From Protonemura montana (Eukaryota; Arthropoda; Insecta; Plecoptera; Nemouridae), in assembly GCA_947568835.1 (NCBI GenBank), contig OX387602.1, forward strand, positions 17,101,021 to 17,165,020: a DNA stretch of 64,000 bases. Reading direction: 5' to 3'. This document shows positions 1-12,121 of this stretch, one piece after another (position 1 is the first letter of the stretch; the number at the start of each line of letters is the position of its first letter). The notes beneath the pieces are model-generated. The model was given only the letters and a program-made list of their open reading frames with translations, was not told the DNA's origin and made no database searches. A program made the position numbers and the translations under genes.

Positions 1-3000
1 TGTGTAATTCGGAGAACGAAACTGTGTAACTGGTTTTCTATGACATACAACGCTTGTTTTTGCTACTCCCGCAGATTTTGACAGGTCTTCGTGAAAAAAA
101 GATACACTAAAGTGGCTACTTAGATGTTAAACGATTGCACGCGAGGTATAATTTAAGGATATAATCGCGTCGCTATTGTAAACGAGATGATGATATTTTT
201 TGTCGACGCCTAAAAATTAGTGGGAACTGGGTTATTTTTTTGTCTTGGTAGGTATACGACACGAATCAGTTTGACCCAAACCCCGAACCGTATCCTCTGC
301 GAAAACCACAAAAGCCGATCTGAATGTGTGGCTAATGAAGGCACACGCGTAGCACGCTTAGGTGACAGGCAAAACAAGCGACCCCTCGATCGATTGTTTC
401 CGATATATGGGCGGATACCAAATCAATCTGCGATCTGCCTCCAATCGACCACAGCATGGGCAACATCTCTCACAAGACTGTCTCTTCAGAACAAGAAGGT
501 CTGACTTGAATTCGAGATGGATCGCTTCCGAATTGGCGAAAAGGGTGCTTTCACGCTGTAAATTGTGACACATTTTCAATCTTGTCAAAATCTTTGTGGC
601 GTAACATAGTACGTCTGCATCACTCTGTAAAATTACGTCCTAACTCTTAACTGACTTACAACACAGCTTGTAAACTTTGCGTCTGCATAAATTAGTAAAT
701 CCATATTATAATATCCAAAGACATTTAAGTTTCATGTCTTAAAATAGTATATATGTATACGTCGGTTGGTAGAAAAAGTGTTTACTGTCCAGCCGGTTCG
801 CCAATCAAACGCGAATAAACTTAATTGACGAGCGGTTGGCCAAAGTCCCTCGAGTCGGATATGCGGGTACCGAAGAAAGAAGGAGAACCGGAAGTGTAAG
901 GAAGCTGCAACGTCCCGGAATACATGCGTTGACGACGGCTCTGGTTAACTTCGGCCAGCTGCTTGGCTCCAACCGAAAGAGTTGTGTCGCGGGAAGGGGG
1001 TACGCTGATAGCAATCGAATGGGGTGAGAGCATTGTCGCTGGTTACGCGTACTCTTTTGGTGGAATACTCTGAGCATAATGATGTGTCGCTCTTAAGGAG
1101 CGAGTATTTTTATCAGTCTGTTCTTGGTGGGAATCTGCGACACCGTGTCTGCAGCGATTGATGAACATGATGGCAAACAATCTTGGAGGAAAAGATTTTT
1201 TGTAAAAATTGTCCGAGCATCACAACATATTTAAAAGCATACATGCACTACATCCATTGGTTTGGGCAATTACGTTGTACTATGATAAATATAATATTGG
1301 GTATTGATTATTGATTATTGGCGAACAAAATCCAAGGAAATTATAAGGAATACAAATTTGATGTTCGGATTGGATTAAATTAACAGGTTTCTCTTTTGAA
1401 GGCAACACGCGCTGTGATTTTTAAAATCATGTTATTGATCAAATAATTATATGGAGAAGGTCTTAGATTGCGTCAATTTAATAACAAGCCCATGCGAGAA
1501 TGTATTAATCGAGATATAATATGTTGAGTATGTGAATAAGGCTGATCTTAAATTATGAAAATAAGTAGTGGATCTTGTTAAAGAGACAGTCATCTTTACC
1601 TAAGTGATATGCAAGAAGACGTTTAGTTTTTTTTTTACGCTCGTGGATGTCTCCGGATCATTTACCAGTTCTTTTGCCAACCTTTCGAAATATTAACAGT
1701 TTTCTTGTAGAAAAAAGGGCCTGTAACCATGATTCACGTTATTTTATATTGAAGGGTGATTCGCAATTCCAAAAATATACTGATGAAAAAAATATTTAAA
1801 ACTGGATTTACAACTACCAACCATTGTTCCCGTTTGAAGGGACAAATCGTTTCAATATTTGTATACAAAACTATTGCTAAGGTTATAAAAAGTAGACGTG
1901 AGTCTAAAAAGTATAAACAGAGAAGTTGTTTATTGTTATTTGTTGAAGCACAAAGTACCTTGCTCAAAATCATCTTCATCGCCGCATGATAACAAAATCA
2001 AGTAATTGATAACGTCATTCAACCACCTACTTTTTCTTTCAATTTCCTCTCCACTCCATGGCAATGTTTTGAGAATTCTGCAAGGTCCAAGCCAAAACTG
2101 TCAAGTACACAGCTCTGCGATCGTTATCAAAACGTGTTCCCAACAAATTTCGACTAGTATTAACTTTGACTCGTATTAATATCTACTTTTGTGACGTGCC
2201 ATGTATAGCCCATGTTACAACAAGAAACAAGAATTCCTGTTACGATTCATTACGAAATACGCACGCACGCAATCAGGGAAATCCCGCGCTCTCTACGACA
2301 CTTTCATCCTTAAGGATGCGTGAACTACTCGAAAATTTCCCCAAAGACAATCACCTTAAAACATATTACAAAAAATTAAGTATCCCCTAATAATTCAGAA
2401 CACTTTATCCCGAATCCAAGCCACAAAAAACTTATCCAAAAAAAAGTTGTTTGCTATGTCTAACCCATGGAGACACCCACAGCCGCAGCCAGACCGCGAT
2501 AACTCCACCACCGCGTTATCATTAATTGGCATTGCCCCACCTAGGGTGTTAGAGGCGGTGCCAAAGTGTGCTGGCTGCCTTTCGATTGGCGCTCGAGCCG
2601 GCAGGATGGTCGCGAGCTTGGCAGGGATGCTGCGGTACTTGGTGCTAGCTCGACGAAGATCACCACCGTGGCGAGCTCTCCACAGTACCTCGACGACGGT
2701 GACGCCGCAAGGACGGGTGCAGGAAGTGCCGCGTAGACACGACATCGTTGGTACACGTGACGCGTTTTGGTATCATCTCGTGTTGTTCGTGTGATTAGTT
2801 TGGTATCAAGACAAGAAACTTACAAACACACACACACGTCGAGCGCATCAAACTGGGGCTTGAAACATGGTCATTATGTGAGTAGTGTTTGGAATATTTT
2901 CTGTTATAGCGGTTAGCATTTGGCATTTGCTCGTTTTTTGTGTCCGTTTTGATATTGATGATCTTATTAGGGTAAAAAAAATCTATTAGCGATTAGCGTT

Positions 3001-4797
3001 TATCCTTCGGATAGCTTTTAAAACACATCCATCTTGTTTAACAAGCAGCTAAAAATTGAAATCATTTGTAAAAAAGTGGACAAAATCCACAGACGACTTC
3101 CGACCCACAAAACTAATAGACTTTTAAATGTATATACGACTCAAATTTCGTTCTAGATATTTGTCATGGATTGCTTAAAATCTCGTTAAGTGTGCAATCA
3201 TAATTAAAATAGAGTAGACTATCTCTCTAATTAAAACATAAAGTAGCAAAAAGATCAAGAGACATACCTGTGAAATCCCGCAATCATTGCGAAGAAAAAG
3301 TGGGCATGGTGGCCATCCAAAGAGATATAATAAACGAGACGTTTCGTACAACCTGTAATTAATCAAAATGAATCCAAGGTTTCTAATAATATAGATGTAA
3401 TGATAGGTTCACATCTAATTATCTGTCACACCATAGATTTTTACTCGTTAAAATCAAGATCGAGTCACTTTCAACCAAAATCGAAATAGAGCCATCTTCT
3501 CGAGAGAAAATTGAACCAATTTAAGATGTACGTACGATGAGTCACTATTTAATAAATAATCATCCATCATTGAATTAGTATCAATTGATAGGGATTTCGT
3601 CTCTTTACTCCCCCAACCGAATCCCCGTTCGCCGACGCCTCATTGGCCAATCGGTGGCCGACTCATCTGCTCCCTGATTGGGTGAGTCGGCGTCGCCGCG
3701 CATTGCGCATGGATGTGCATTGTGCATGCTAACTGGATCAGATTATCAGCCCGACTAATTGGTGTAATCAATTAACAAAGCGCGTGGTGGGAAGAGGGCG
3801 CCAGCAACCCGCTCTTTGCTGGTGCAGTCGGTACCTGTCGGGCGATGGCTCAGGAGCATCGTGTTCGTGGATGAGACCTGTTGGCACCTACGCACTTAGC
3901 ACTGACCGAACTCGCGATACGTATTTTGGCGCCGCTCTAGGAAGTGACGTTCGCGTTGGGTTACTGGCAGATAGTGGATTCGATTCGATTGATGGATCAT
4001 TGAACATTGATTTGTTCGTGATTTTTTTTCTTAAATGTAGGTGGATCATAGACTGATTATTTTGTATTTATTCTTTTTAATATAGGTACAGGAAGAGAGG
4101 GTTCATTTAAAGTTTCATTATGGGACTGCAGGCCTTTGCTTTTATCGGTGGATGTATTAGTATATCAAAAATTTCTATCGAAATACAATTTTTAAATTAT
4201 TGCACTTCAAAAATTATGAAATATGAATTAGTTGCATGTCTGATTTCAAAGATCTATTTATTTCGCTCCTAACTTTAGAGCAAATTATCAAAAATTTGCA
4301 ACCCGAATTTTGGACAGTCGTTGTAAACCAGGCCAATCTACCGTTCGAGAGGGCAGGCTGCAACAATATTCCCATGCCCTCGGACGATTCGGGTTTTCGG
4401 TTGCAACATGCTTGCCAATAAATCTAAATTAAAAAAACACACACACAAGCAGTACAAATCTCAGTGCCTCGCCAAGCTCGCTAGGCAACCGGTCACACTT
4501 GTAATCATCGCAGGCCCTACTTCCAATCGCTCGTTACTTTTCACACATCATTAGAAGATAAACAAATGACGGAGTAAAAGTTTTTAGCACACTATTACTA
4601 TTAAAGACAGAATCATCGCCATGTGTCGGACTGTTGATTTTATTACGTTGAATTTATGTTAATGAGTTTTTTCTAATTTGTTATCTGCGGTCATCAAAAT
4701 AAAATTTGAATAAGAAAGCAGAGACGAATCAAAGCTTCGTTAAAGTGTTTTTTCTCACTTGGAGCGCACCGTCCTAACGTTTGTCTTCGATTTTCAG
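1..4797. other. Upstream flank of gcm, no recognisable gene
   Basis: Mostly AT-rich noncoding sequence. Two GC-richer blocks, about 800-1030 and 2450-2760, are open on both strands at once, show no codon structure or known domain, and are not called as genes. A third GC-rich block at 3600-4010 carries CCAAT palindromes and hairpins and is annotated separately. The first gcm coding exon begins after a good splice acceptor at 4796-4797, so a noncoding first exon and the gcm promoter probably lie somewhere in this flank. I could not place the transcription start from sequence alone. Confidence 0.6.
3630..3691. promoter_or_regulatory. Candidate regulatory block with CCAAT palindrome and nested dyads
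   Basis: ATTGGCCAAT at 3642-3651 is a perfect palindrome containing a CCAAT box in both orientations. GCCGACTCA at 3657-3665 pairs perfectly with TGAGTCGGC at 3683-3691 across a 17-base loop that holds another ATTGG. CGACGCC near 3633 is also inverted as GGCGTCG near 3689. The block sits about 1.1 kb before the first gcm coding exon, in GC-rich sequence surrounded by AT-rich DNA. That suits a promoter-proximal element for gcm, but no TATA box or initiator was placed with confidence. Confidence 0.25.
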
Positions 4798-4825
4798 GAT
4801 CCGTCGCGACACTGGGTCTCCGGAC

Positions 4826-7800
4826 ATGTCGTCGCACTGCCGGATGTCCTCGGGAGGCCCCCGACACACGGACTGGGACATCAACGACACCAGCATACCC
4901 AGGGTACGTCCGACTAATCAATCTAACCGTCTTCGCCAATCTTGCAAGGCGAAACAGATCATTTAGTAGAAGCAGATAATTGAGACGCGGTTCATCTTCC
5001 CTAGAAACTTTGTGCATTTTTTCCGGTCCAAATTTCAGAATATAATTGGTGTCAGGATAAAGTGTTTATAAATGAATCATAAGTGCACAATTGTCAGAAA
5101 AAAAAATCAAATTAATGCTTTCCAGCTCTGAATCTAGTTTTGCAAAAATTGCATGCGTCTATTTTGGTATTTCGCTAGGATTCTTTCTTCAAGACTAGAT
5201 TTCAGAACAAAACGGCACCCAGTGAACGATTCCAGCTTTTGTATTCCCGAGTTTACAATATTTTACAAGCAGGAAACTGGACATTAAAAATATTCTTATG
5301 AGTTCTCCCGATCTCATTATATCAATTCGGAAACGCGACTTCCCTTCTCTGTAACCGACAAGCGAAAAGATCATGTCCATGCACGAAACAATAATGGGCG
5401 ACCATAAACGGTTATATGTTAATTCCCTTCGAGTAAAGTAAGAATTCGATTCCGGCTGTATTCCGTGACAAACGCCAAAACGCATGCAGGGTAATTTATT
5501 TATTTTCGAGGTTTACACGTTCAACACGGAGTAGGAAAATTGGGTAGACTTTACTCTCAAAAAAGGCTTTATAGATCTTTAAATACGCTCAAATTTCAAT
5601 TTCAGGTGAGCGAATTTGACCGCTGGGAGGAATGGGCCGACGGCCACTGTCGCCTTGTCTACCCTCCATCGAGCGAAGAAGCAAAACGCCACGGCTCAGG
5701 CTGGGCGATGCGCAACACCAACAACCACAATGTGCACATCCTCAAGAAGTCCTGTCTGGGGGTGCTAGTCTGCACGCAGCGCTGCTCGCTCCCCACCGGC
5801 GACAAAGTGCACCTTCGACCTGCCATCTGCGACAAGGCGCGGAAGAAGCAACAAGGTATTATCGTCAAGACCGACCACTTTTAGTTTCTTACATTCTCTG
5901 CAGTTGTACTCGAAGGTTTTCCAACTGATTTTTGGGATTGTTGTACGGGGTTGGGTGGGTTGGGGTGGAGAAGGGGGCAATTTGGATTCAAGCCAAGGTA
6001 ATTGACGCTCGGCTATTGCCCATTGCAATTTAATGTGTAGACTGAAAATATCCTAAACTGTCAAGAAATCAACAATTGGAAATGTTATCTCGTTTTGGAA
6101 TGTTCCTATGTATACTACAACTACACTAAAATTAAATTAACTAAAAGTACAACAAAAAGCGCAATTAAAACGTTGGCACACTAATAGCGTATAAGTACTT
6201 TGGTGATAGCCCTTTTAAAACACGTGCATAACTATTAGAAACTTCCGGCCAGCATTTTCCAGCGCAATTTCCTTGTTTCACCTTCTCCTGTATTTTTCCA
6301 GGTAAACCATGCCCCAACAGACAATGTTGCGGTCGACTAGAGATCCTCCCATGCCGTGGACACTGTGGCTACCCTGTCACCCACTTCTGGAGACACACAG
6401 AACACGCCATATTCTTCCAGGTAATTCTCAAGAGGACATAGCTCAAAAGAAATGAAACTGAGTCTTAGGAAATATACTCTTGATCGTGTGCCCGTTGTTC
6501 GTTTGCTCATGAGCTGGAAACGTTTTTAGGCGAAAGGAGTCCACGACCACCCCAAGCCCGAAGCGAAGTCCACGTCGGAGGCTCGACGCAGTCTGGGTGC
6601 CGGCCGACGAGTCCGCGGTCTAGCCGTGCTCCTGGCCAGGGAGGCAGCGCTCGGTAGCAAGGTGAATAACTGACAAAACTAGACCATCCCGGACTAGACC
6701 AGCCCTCCAGGCTAAGTCTAGCACTAGCTCAGATACCACATCGATGATAGTCCATGGTACAAGTTAAGTTGGTACTTGGCACCATGCTGTCAGTCCAGAA
6801 CGGTCAAGCGAGATAATCAATTAGTTTCAATTATCGAGTGCGCATATCTGCTGATTAATTGTCGAGGATAACCAATCAATATCCGACCACCCAAGAAGTA
6901 ATTGCCGGTTAACACACCTCGTTCAGGTGGTCTGACTCTTCATAATCGCCCACAGGGGATACAGAAGCTCAAATAAATCTCATAGACACCAATTATCGTG
7001 TCGTTCCGTCAATTAACACTTTGAGTAATTGAATGATGCGTACTGGTAATTAGATATCCGCGAGGCGAATGGTATTTTAACGGCGAGCGTTAATTCGTGT
7101 GTTTCAGCTGATGTCGTTACGGGAAGGGAAACGACCCGCAGAGACTGATTACGAGATAGCGCCACGGTCGCTCCTCCCTCCGCCTCCGCTGATAAGCGAT
7201 ACTCAAAAAGGTAACCATCGGTTTCAACAAAAGCAACCACGGAGTCTTTATACGGCCGTTGACATGCTTTTAAGCCAAACTTACCACAATACGATAAAAC
7301 TGGCATAACTTTCTAGCGTTCAGTGCTGTATTTAAAGATTATAAGTATAGAGTGTCCAATTTCCCTGATTGTCTGTAAAAAAATCTTGCGTTGCATATCG
7401 TCCTCTACAAATATTTTCTCATCTATTCAACCGATTCAACTTAGGAATAGAAATGGTTACCACTTTATCGAGTTCTAATTCCAAATGAACTAATTTTGCA
7501 GATTTCTCGTGTTCCTGCCCACCGTTCGAGTGCATGTGCGGTCGGTCACCGCCGAGCCAGGGTCAGTACCAACTCCACCCCAACCACCCCAACCACCAGT
7601 ACCACCCTTACACGTCACCAGACTCTTCCTACTGGTTCCACGAGCCGTCACCACACACCGACGAACAGTCACCGATCGCCGCCAGCCAGCCACAAACCTA
7701 CGACTTTCTACCCCTCGGCGGTGACCTCTTCCAGCCCGAAGAAATCTTCCAGCTCGACCAGCCTCTCAAGTCAGACTACTCTCTTCTGCACAACAACAAC

Positions 7801-8562
7801 AACAATAACAACCTCACTAGCAACAACAACAACACCGATGTCGCTCGGTCACCGCCGATGCTGCTCGATTTGGGCAGTGGGGCGATTCACCGGGACACCA
7901 TCAAGCCGGAGCCAGAGTACTGGATGCTGGCGCAGCATCAGGACGGCGGCAACACGGACGAGAGCAACAGCAGCTCGAGCAGATTCCCGCCCTGCTCGCC
8001 GGAAAACATCGCCCTCAACAACAATAACCTGGTCGAGCAGCCGAACCTTTGTGAGATTGGACGAACGATGCACTATGAAGGCGATACCGTTGAGATGAGT
8101 CAAAACGCGAAGGAAGCGGCCAAGTTAGGATTAATCTGCAGTGATATGCAGCCGGATGGGATGGTGCCTTACGGCGTAGACTGCGAGAGAATGAAGACGT
8201 ATCTTAGCATAGAGGAGCCTACGACGGGCATGATGAATTACTACAATCATAGAGGACAGGAGGAGATTCCTATGGAGACCGGCTACCCGCAGTACGAGAT
8301 GCAGGAGGCGCCGCGGTGTGGCAAGGTTTTGCAAGACAGCTACGAGAGTGAGTGTAACAGTATGAACATGATTCCCCAGTATCAAGTACAGTCTGACTTT
8401 AACAACGTGTTGTACTGCGGAAGTGATAACTTAAGCAACATGCCGATCAGGTCGCCCGAGGGACAAATGGCGGATTATCGAATGCATTGTGCGGATGATG
8501 CGTTTCAAAATCATTCGCACTTCCACGCAAGCCCACAGTTTCAGCACGTCACGCATCACTGA
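4826..8562 (+). CDS. gcm: Glial cells missing (GCM-domain) transcription factor
   Basis: Sequence-specific nuclear DNA-binding protein of the Gcm/GCM family, which in flies drives glial and hemocyte fate. Six coding exons: 4798-4903, 5606-5855, 6302-6420, 6530-6661, 7108-7210 and 7502-8562. All introns are GT-AG and join in frame to give 580 residues. The start is the first in-frame ATG (4826); the exon itself opens at a tttcag acceptor at 4797 with no earlier ATG, so a 5' UTR exon is expected upstream. The GCM domain spans roughly residues 16-175: WDIND (17-21), [11 protein letters not shown] (30-40), [11 protein letters not shown] (58-68), the cysteine/histidine pattern of the zinc-binding folds (C76, C82, C86, C101, C113, C118, C127, C131), the THFWRH motif (136-141) and [11 protein letters not shown] early in exon 4. 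Residues 231-240 form a Cys-rich CPPFEC segment. The long C-terminal exon is rich in Pro, Asn, His and Met, with Asn tracts at 325-331 and 335-338, as expected of an activation region. No break or missing key residue was seen. Confidence 0.97.
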
Positions 8563-8682
8563 TTTACTTAATTCATATTACTCGCAATTATAAATAGATA
8601 CAGAAAATGCACGTCTATTTTGTATACTTTCCATTCCATTTTTTCCTTAACTCCTAGTGAACGTATTCAAACTTTTCCTCTA

Positions 8683-8688
8683 AATAAA
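8683..8688 (+). terminator. gcm polyadenylation signal AATAAA
   Basis: Canonical AATAAA hexamer 120 bases after the gcm stop codon and 350 bases before the TATA box of the next gene. It gives gcm a short 3' UTR. Confidence 0.65.
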
Positions 8689-9033
8689 GCTAACCTTCAA
8701 TGTGGCATGTGCTTGGCCTGGCACCTCCACCGTAAAAAAACAAATCAGTTACGACAGCTAATGTACGCTTGGGAGCTACATGCATTATTTAAGTCGCACT
8801 AGCGACTAGTGTTAAGCGTAATCAGCTAACTAAATTTAAATTAGATTGTGTTTTTTAATTGGAAAACAACTAAAAGCACGGTTAGGCATCACCACCATAT
8901 TTCATTGGTCAATTGTTTCACCATAAGGTGACCTAAGCCAATAATTATTTTGACATTGAAACAATGGCATTGACCACGCAAAGGCAGGGGGTATCGAGTA
9001 GTAGATAAAATTCTAATTACCTCTCCTATATTC

Positions 9034-9069
9034 TATATAAATTCGTCGACATTTAATGGCCTCTCACTG
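9034..9069 (+). promoter_or_regulatory. Core promoter of GLUT-A: TATA box plus initiator
   Basis: TATATAAA lies at 9034-9041. A TCACTG initiator-like element at 9064-9069 places +1 near 9066, about 30 bases after the TATA box, which is the spacing expected of arthropod RNA polymerase II promoters. A second possible initiator, TTCAGT, occurs at 9071-9076. The first in-frame ATG of GLUT-A is 111 bases downstream of the predicted start. Confidence 0.55.
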
Positions 9070-9097
9070 CTTCAGTCGCAAGGCGCAGTTGGTGTTC

Positions 9098-9268
9098 ATG
9101 TCAATTTTGTGGATTCTGTCAACAACATATTGCGAGGAAAAATCCCGCTCAAGTGGACAGAGGAAAATACCGAATCATGAGCAATGTAAGTAGTATTTGC
9201 TAATTTCTCTGCTTATTAATTTATTGTTCGTTACACACTATTTTGATTTACTCGCAGTCAAAGAGTGA
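9098..9268 (+). other. Overlapping upstream ORF in the GLUT-A leader
   Basis: ATG at 9098 has a poor context (T at -3) and opens a 32-codon frame. It crosses the first intron (9186-9257) and ends at TGA 9266-9268, past the main ATG at 9177, which lies in another frame. If transcription starts near 9066, this uORF is in the mature mRNA and would lower translation of the transporter unless ribosomes scan past it. The main ATG has A at -3. Confidence 0.4.
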
Positions 9269-11872
9269 AACGGTGGGCTGGACACCCATTGTTATACTGG
9301 CTGGGGCTGCCACCACGTTGGGGGCATCGCTGACTGTGGGGTATAACAACGCCGTCATCAACACTCCCGCACTTGTAAGATCCATCCCTTACATTTAAAT
9401 TGAAGTGATTTAGTCCTGCGATCCAATTTTAACAAACCCACTTGCAGATTGTGCGTAGGTTTTGTAAAGATTCCATCGCCTTGCGGTACCAACACGAGAT
9501 GACCGATTCCCAAATGAACGTGCTATGGTCGGTTATTGTATCAATTTACTTGCTGGGGGCGTTTATAGCATCTCTCTTCGGGGGCTGGCTTGCTGACAGG
9601 TAAAAATTAAATTTGAATGCTACTGTGTTAATTTTCTGACAGGTCTAGGTGATTCTCGTAAAAATTTAATCGGTCTCATGTCTTAAGGTTTGGGCGCAAG
9701 GGAGCGATCATCATTAACAACGTCTTAGGTGTGATTGCTGCCGTATTGTTTGTAACCTGTCGCTACGCAAACTCGGTGGAGATGCTGCTTTTGGCTCGGC
9801 TCATTGTTGGCCTGTCAGCTGGTAAGAATGTAGGCTTAAATGAACGAGTTAAGTCATCAACCCCTTTTGAAATTGAAATGTGAAAATCGAATCCCCCTGG
9901 TTCTAGGTCTCACACTATGCACGGTGCCAATGTATTTGACAGAGATAGCCCCTATCAGAATAAGGGGTGCTGTAGGATCTCTTTGCCCGCTGGGTCTGGC
10001 GACAGGGGTCGTTCTTGGTCAACTGATGGGATTTCAAATGATACTAGGTAAGTAAAGCTATACCAATTCACACTCATTTTCGAGTAGATACACCCGAACA
10101 ATTATTCCGTGCATTTTAATATCTTCGCTAATAGTTGTGTACTGGTTGGTCTCTTTTCAGGACACGAATCTACTTGGAACTTTCTTTTTGGGTTTTACGC
10201 ACTCCCGATCCTCGTGTGTTCTCTATCACTGCCCTTTTTACCAGAGAGTCCGAAGTACTTGTACTCGATAAAGGGAGAGAAGGAGAAATGCGCGGATGGT
10301 ATGTTACGTCTTGAATTGCTATCTTGAATTAGGAAACATTCTTAGGAAAAATTGAGAGTGGAATGAAAATAATCTTCCACAGAACTGTCTCGCATAAGAG
10401 GTTTACCTATTGAGAGCCTGCAAGACGAATTGGAAGCACTACGGCTGAACGCAGAGAACGAACGCACTTCTTCAGGATCTCATAGTTTGATATCCGTGAT
10501 CAAATCTGGTCCTCTTAGGCTACCCCTGATCCTGGTCTGTGTCCTGCAATCTGTCCAGCAGCTCAGTGGAATAAACGCAGTAAGGCTTTTCCCACCAAAC
10601 AAAGAGTTTCATCGAAATTCAATGATTCAATGACGCATTGAAATACGATTTTGTCTTTGCAGGTGATCTACTATTCTTTTTCCATTTTCCTCAACGCTGG
10701 AATAAGTGTGGAGAACAGTCAATACGCCACTCTGGGCACCGGATGTGTCCTCTGGCTTATTTCGATCCTCTCTGTATTCTACGTAAACATGATTGGCAGG
10801 AGGATTTTAGTGATAACAAGCCTGTTGTCATGCGCCACTTTTCTGACCGTACTTACCATCGCGTTAGTCAACATCGTAAGTGCTATAAAAGAAACAAAAA
10901 AAAGTGTAATTATTTCACGTAAGTACGTCGCAATAAACAATGGGCGGCGATTTCCTTGACACAGGCCGCGTATCGGTACCATATCGAAAGTCAATGTCAT
11001 TTCCTTTACGTGTCATCTACGCCTCATTTTCCACCGAAAATGAAAATGACCGTGGGCACGTTTTAGATTGAGCCTTGGATAATGCCACGCAGGAATTATC
11101 TTGCTGTGGTCACGCAATTTTTTCCACGACAGAATTGTTGGTTAGTAAGAATATTGAGTCAGGAAATAACTATGCATTCAAAAATCCAGAAAAAAGTTAC
11201 AGATTTCTTGCCCACTCAGAGGCCATTGCAGAATACCTGTGTAGAATGTGTATACGAACGGACCGAATTGGATCACTCCCGAGTCCTAGAGATACATAGT
11301 ACGAATAACGATTTCGCAAGGTTTTTTTTTGAGGCAGAATGCTTTGGTTACCAGGTCTTTCGGAGTTCGATCTTATATGGGTCAGGGTTTCTTTGACCTC
11401 GAGTTATGCCTGTGGTTTCTCATATGTTTCTCAGGACTCAACATCCTGGATGCCGTATTTGTGCATAGCTGCCGTTCTCAGTTTCGTGATCTCGTTCGGG
11501 ATCGGGATCGGGCCCATCCCCTTGTTCCTGGCGTCCGAGTTGTTCGTGGTGGGACCCCGACCTGTGGCTATGGCCTACGGTAGCATGGCTAACTGGGCCA
11601 GCAACTTTACTGTCGGCATGACCTTCCCTCTGATACAAGCAGCAATCGGCCCTTACGCCTTCTTGCCGTACATCGCGGCTGCGCTTATCATTTCCGTGTT
11701 TACCTGGTAATTTATTCCGATTTTGATAATTGACAATAATTAAAAAATGTTTAGTTAAAATAATTTTCCTTTCTTTTCTAGGTTTTTTCTCCCCGAAACT
11801 AGGGGCCACACTGCGGAAGATGTTTCTGGCCAGCTGATACTTGGTTTCAAAAGCCAGATAAACAAGACTTGA
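9177..11872 (+). CDS. Class I facilitative glucose transporter (SLC2A/GLUT-like), tandem copy A
   Basis: Twelve-helix plasma-membrane hexose uniporter of the major facilitator superfamily. Ten coding exons: 9177-9185, 9258-9374, 9448-9599, 9688-9821, 9907-10047, 10161-10298, 10383-10579, 10663-10875, 11435-11706 and 11782-11872. They join in frame to 487 residues, normal for the family. Signatures seen: [11 protein letters not shown] in helix 1, the DRFGRKG loop (about 92-98), PMYLTEIAP (145-153), PESPKYL (212-218), QQLSGINA (289-296), NMIGRR (338-343), IGPIP..ASELF (392-404), GPRPVA (407-412), NWASNF near residue 422 and PETRG (462-466). GPIP, GPRP and QQLSGINA resemble human GLUT1-4 more than insect trehalose transporters (Tret1). 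At positions I align with GLUT1 sugar contacts, Q161, N317 and W388 are replaced by P165, L326 and L397, so the substrate is uncertain. It has its own TATA promoter. The first exon encodes only MSN. It is paralogous to the gene at 16909-19910. Confidence 0.93.
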
Positions 11873-12111
11873 AGATCAACCTCGAATCGTAAAAAAAACT
11901 TTGCCTGAGTGCCATAGGCCATTGCGGTATTTTTGTTTCCATTACTACCTGTCTACGATCTATCTAAAGACTTGCATCTATACACGTAAATATTTAATTA
12001 AATACATTGATGATCATGACTTAACAAAATTAGCAACAAACGGTTTTGCCAAAAAAAGAACTTCTACCTTAGCCTCGGGGATTTAAGTTATAATATATAG
12101 TAATGCATTGG

Positions 12112-12121
12112 AATAAATAAA
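12112..12121 (+). terminator. Polyadenylation signal of GLUT-A
   Basis: Two overlapping AATAAA hexamers (12112-12117 and 12116-12121), 240 bases after the GLUT-A stop. The nearby AT-rich sequence contains no competing gene start. Confidence 0.55.

Noticed and set aside
861-868. ATGCGGGT, the consensus Gcm-binding octamer, upstream of gcm (another complement copy at 55584-55591)
   Set aside because: Autoregulation is known for fly gcm, but about two copies of an octamer are expected by chance in 64 kb on two strands, and that is what is seen.
805-1077. 90-codon minus-strand frame
   Set aside because: Overlapped by open frames in other phases; no recognised family.
2395-2794. Overlapping 115-codon frames on both strands in a GC-rich block
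   Set aside because: Open on both strands at once, as expected for a locally GC-rich segment. No motif, and no start context or splice sites that fit.
7496-8098. 200-codon frame overlapping the last gcm exon
   Set aside because: It is a shadow frame, very rich in Thr and Ser from the CAN/ACC-rich coding strand. The gcm frame continues from the GCM-domain exons in the right phase and runs to 8562.
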